From positions 12,263 to 19,869 of the forward strand of contig DBPM01000038.1 in NCBI GenBank assembly GCA_002304845.1: 7,607 nt of DNA, in the 5' to 3' direction. The stretch is from Candidatus Shapirobacteria bacterium UBA1420 (lineage in GTDB: Bacteria > Patescibacteriota > Microgenomatia > UBA12405). Under the pieces are notes generated by a model, which saw only the letters and a list, made by a program, of their open reading frames with translations, was not told the origin of the DNA and did no database searches. The position numbers were made by a program, and so were the translations under genes. This document shows positions 6,494 through 7,607 of the stretch, in pieces (positions within the stretch are counted from its first letter, which is position 1; the number at the start of each line of letters is the position of its first letter).

Positions 6494-6780
6494 CTGCTAA
6501 TTTCTTCCATAATTCTCTTTCGAACCATAGCTATGTTTTCTAATATATCTTTATTACTAAATCTAATAGTAGTAATGCCCAAAGATTTTAAAAATCTGTC
6601 TCGTATTTTATCTCTCTCCGTTATTTCCAGATGATAACCCCCATCCACCTCTATCACTAAACTCAACTTTGAACAATAAAAATCAACAATAAAACGATGT
6701 ATCGGTTTTTGCCTCAAAAACAAATAACCTGTTTTCTTTTTTCTTAATACTTCTCTTTATAATTTTTCTTCCGTAATTTC
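6469..6780 (-). pseudogene. DUF559 endonuclease-domain protein, interrupted by a nonsense codon
   Basis: DUF559 proteins are small PD-(D/E)xK-fold proteins related to very-short-patch repair (Vsr/MutH-like) nucleases. The visible core LRQKPIHRFIVDFYC, LVIEVDGGYH, LGITTIRFSN is textbook for the family. Counting from the TTG at 6723, candidate active-site residues are D14, E25, D27 and H31. Upstream in the same frame the sequence continues to match the family: ITEEKL, then a stop (TAA at 6757-6759), then REVLRKKKTGYLFLRQKP. The family usually has LWR at this point, so TAA replaces the conserved Trp codon. The expected ATG before TEE reads ATT (6777-6775), and the frame is closed by a TGA in the repeat just upstream. 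Restart at the TTG (84 residues, 6469-6723) is possible but would remove the N-terminal helix. The last residues (LPCQREI) are encoded by the flanking repeat. Confidence 0.8.
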
Positions 6781-6834
6781 CCCTTCTTGTCAAAGGGAGA
6801 TACGTCCCGCCACTGCGGGACGAGAGGGATTGAA
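6781..6834 (-). repeat. Right terminal inverted repeat, split by a GC hairpin
   Basis: Read on the minus strand, TTCAATCCCTCT (6834-6823) and TCTCCCTTTGACAAG (6800-6786) equal the left repeat exactly, but the 3-bp spacer is replaced by 22 bp. The inner hairpin arm is degraded (AAGAAGGGG instead of AAGGGAGA). Confidence 0.7.
6801..6822. repeat. Nested 22-bp GC-rich hairpin inside the right terminal repeat
   Basis: CGTCCCGC (6803-6810), CACT loop (6811-6814) and GCGGGACG (6815-6822) form a perfect 8-bp, nearly all G/C stem, preceded by TA. It is absent from the left copy, where only AAA lies between the same flanking blocks, so it looks inserted. No T-tract follows on either strand, which argues against a terminator. 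It resembles REP-type hairpins. Confidence 0.75.
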
Positions 6835-6840
6835 AAACAA

Positions 6841-6862
6841 GGGAAAGGGGGAGGGGATAGGG
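6841..6862 (+). other. G-quadruplex-type G-run upstream of fic
   Basis: Four G runs (6841-6843, 6847-6851, 6853-6856, 6860-6862) are separated by AAA, A and ATA, meeting the simple G3+N1-7 pattern on the plus strand. It sits between the DUF559 cassette and the fic promoter, about 60 bp upstream of the -10 box. It may alternatively be decayed C/G-rich repeat. Confidence 0.45.
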
Positions 6863-6918
6863 TTTCCAGATCGGGTTTTACCATTAACCGCATTTTTTCC
6901 TCACATTTTGTAAAAAAC

Positions 6919-6927
6919 TGCTATAAT
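6919..6927 (+). promoter_or_regulatory. Extended -10 promoter of fic
   Basis: TGCTATAAT is a perfect extended -10 element (TGnTATAAT), which explains the lack of a recognisable -35 near 6899-6904. Initiation about 7 nt downstream falls near 6934, only about 3 nt before the ATG at 6937, so the message would be leaderless or nearly so. No Shine-Dalgarno sequence is present. Confidence 0.7.
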
Positions 6928-6936
6928 AGGGCCACC

Positions 6937-7607
6937 ATGTTTTCTCCGATATTTACCATTAATAACCAGATTTTAAAAAACATCGGTACCCTCGAAGCCG
7001 CCAAAGCGGTTATCGATGAGGCTCCCTTGATTCCTGCCTATGAAAAACAATTTCAACAGGAAGCTGTTATCCGGACTGTTCACTATGGTACTCGTATTGA
7101 GGGTAATGACCTGACTTACCAAGATGTAGCCAAATTAGTTGAGGGTCGCCAAATTACCGCTGCTGACCGTGACATCCAAGAAGTCATCAACTACCGCAAT
7201 GTCATTAATTACCTTGAGGAAGTCTGGGCCACCTTTGATGCCGGTTTACCCTTACCCGAGGAAAAATACCAAGAGAGAGCTGACTCTAAAAACCGACCTT
7301 TTTTTTATAGCGAAACCATTATCAAAAAAATTCACGAACTAACCACTACCAAAATCATCGACGAAGCCGACATTGGCAAATATCGTCGTCAACAAGTCGT
7401 CTTAAAAAACACTCAAACCGGAGAAATTGCCCATCGGCCACCCCCAGCTATTGAAGTCCCATATTTAATGTCTGACTTTGTTGCCTGGCTCAACGAACCT
7501 AAATCCAGAGAGATTCATCCCGCTATCCGTGCCGCTATCACCCAATATATTTTAGTTGCCATCCACCCTTTTGTTGAAGGTAATGGCCGTGTTTCCCGAG
7601 CTTTTGG
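6937..7607 (+). CDS. Fic-domain protein (incomplete at window end)
   Basis: Fic proteins transfer AMP or related nucleotide phosphates from NTPs to hydroxyl groups on target proteins. The visible 223 residues start MFSPIFTINNQILKNIGTLE and end inside the active-site motif HPFVEGNGRVSR (210-221), a full match to HPFx(D/E)GNGRxxR with catalytic H210, E214 and the phosphate-binding glycines. GTRIEGND (51-58) corresponds to the N-terminal inhibitory motif (S/T)xxxE(G/N) of class II Fic proteins. E55 and G56 are present, but the Ser/Thr position four before Glu is Gly51, with Thr at 52. IGKYRRQQVV (146-155) is the usual Fic region before the flap. The ATG follows a strong extended -10 box and gives a full family-like N-terminus. 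No antitoxin gene is needed if the inhibitory helix is internal. Targets are unknown, and a C-terminal winged-helix domain may lie beyond the window. Confidence 0.9.
   Translation, partial: MFSPIFTINNQILKNIGTLEAAKAVIDEAPLIPAYEKQFQQEAVIRTVHYGTRIEGNDLTYQDVAKLVEGRQITAADRDIQEVINYRNVINYLEEVWATFDAGLPLPEEKYQERADSKNRPFFYSETIIKKIHELTTTKIIDEADIGKYRRQQVVLKNTQTGEIAHRPPPAIEVPYLMSDFVAWLNEPKSREIHPAIRAAITQYILVAIHPFVEGNGRVSRAF

Larger units (their letters stand above)
6459..6834. mobile_element. Putative DUF559 cassette bounded by inverted repeats
   Basis: The left end (6459-6470 plus 6474-6488) and the right end (6823-6834 plus 6786-6800) match as perfect inverted repeats of 12 and 15 bp. They are separated by 3 bp on the left and 22 bp on the right. 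The only coding content between them is the DUF559 gene, whose last seven codons and stop lie in the left repeat and whose apparent original start lies just inside the right repeat. AAA flanks both outer edges (6456-6458, 6835-6837) and could be a 3-bp target duplication, but it is low-complexity. There is no transposase. The mobile nature is inferred from structure and from related solo hairpins elsewhere in the window. Confidence 0.55.

Noticed and set aside
6803..6822. GC hairpin as a transcription terminator for fic or DUF559
   Set aside because: The stem is strong, but neither strand has a T-tract after it, so it is better read as a repeat element.
769..6834. Hairpin repeats as a CRISPR array
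   Set aside because: Copies are far apart, in different orientations, without regular spacers or cas genes.
6931..6939. GCCACCATG before fic as a eukaryotic Kozak sequence
   Set aside because: The context is clearly bacterial (extended -10 box, pilus operon); the match is coincidental in a leader of about 3 nt.
7139..7342. Short plus-strand frame within fic
   Set aside because: It is in another frame of the Fic protein, whose own frame continues through to the intact HPFVEGNGR motif.

Overview
The window is AT-rich, uses the standard code (TGG for Trp, no read-through TGA), and is tightly packed. It looks like a piece of a Patescibacteria (Candidate Phyla Radiation) chromosome, probably of the Microgenomates type. 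The grounds are the compact pilB-pilT-pilC-pilin-pilD layout, CPR-style prepilins, a very short DNA polymerase III delta'-like protein, starts without Shine-Dalgarno sequences, and C/G-rich hairpin repeats scattered in an AT-rich background. The lineage is an inference from style; no rRNA or other marker is present.

Minus strand, 5808 down to 1: a type IV pilus locus. It runs PilB (extension ATPase), PilT (retraction-type ATPase), PilC (inner-membrane platform), a 204-residue prepilin, PilD (prepilin peptidase), and a second prepilin-like protein cut by the window edge. pilB, pilT and pilC are fused by stop/start contacts (0-bp gap and 8-bp overlap). A strong hairpin plus T8 tract lies between the first prepilin and pilD, followed by a possible new promoter for pilD. 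PilB and PilT power a pilus built on PilC from prepilins processed by PilD.

Plus strand, 5831-6457: a short delta'-like clamp-loader protein (holB-like), divergent from pilB across only 22 bp that hold overlapping, symmetrical -10-like boxes.

6459-6834: a 376-bp cassette bounded by 27 bp of matched terminal inverted repeat. It encloses a DUF559 (PD-(D/E)xK-type) endonuclease gene on the minus strand that carries a nonsense codon. The right terminal repeat is split by a 22-bp segment containing a perfect GC-rich hairpin. Related hairpins occur in the pilin-pilD spacer, where one acts as a likely terminator, and in frame inside pilD. This DUF559 plus hairpin-repeat family is the most unusual content of the window.

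6835-6936: a spacer with a G-quadruplex-type run and an extended -10 promoter. It leads into a Fic-domain protein (6937 to the window end, incomplete) that starts with almost no leader. There is no gene-free stretch over 300 bp, and I saw no tRNA, rRNA, CRISPR array or transposase.
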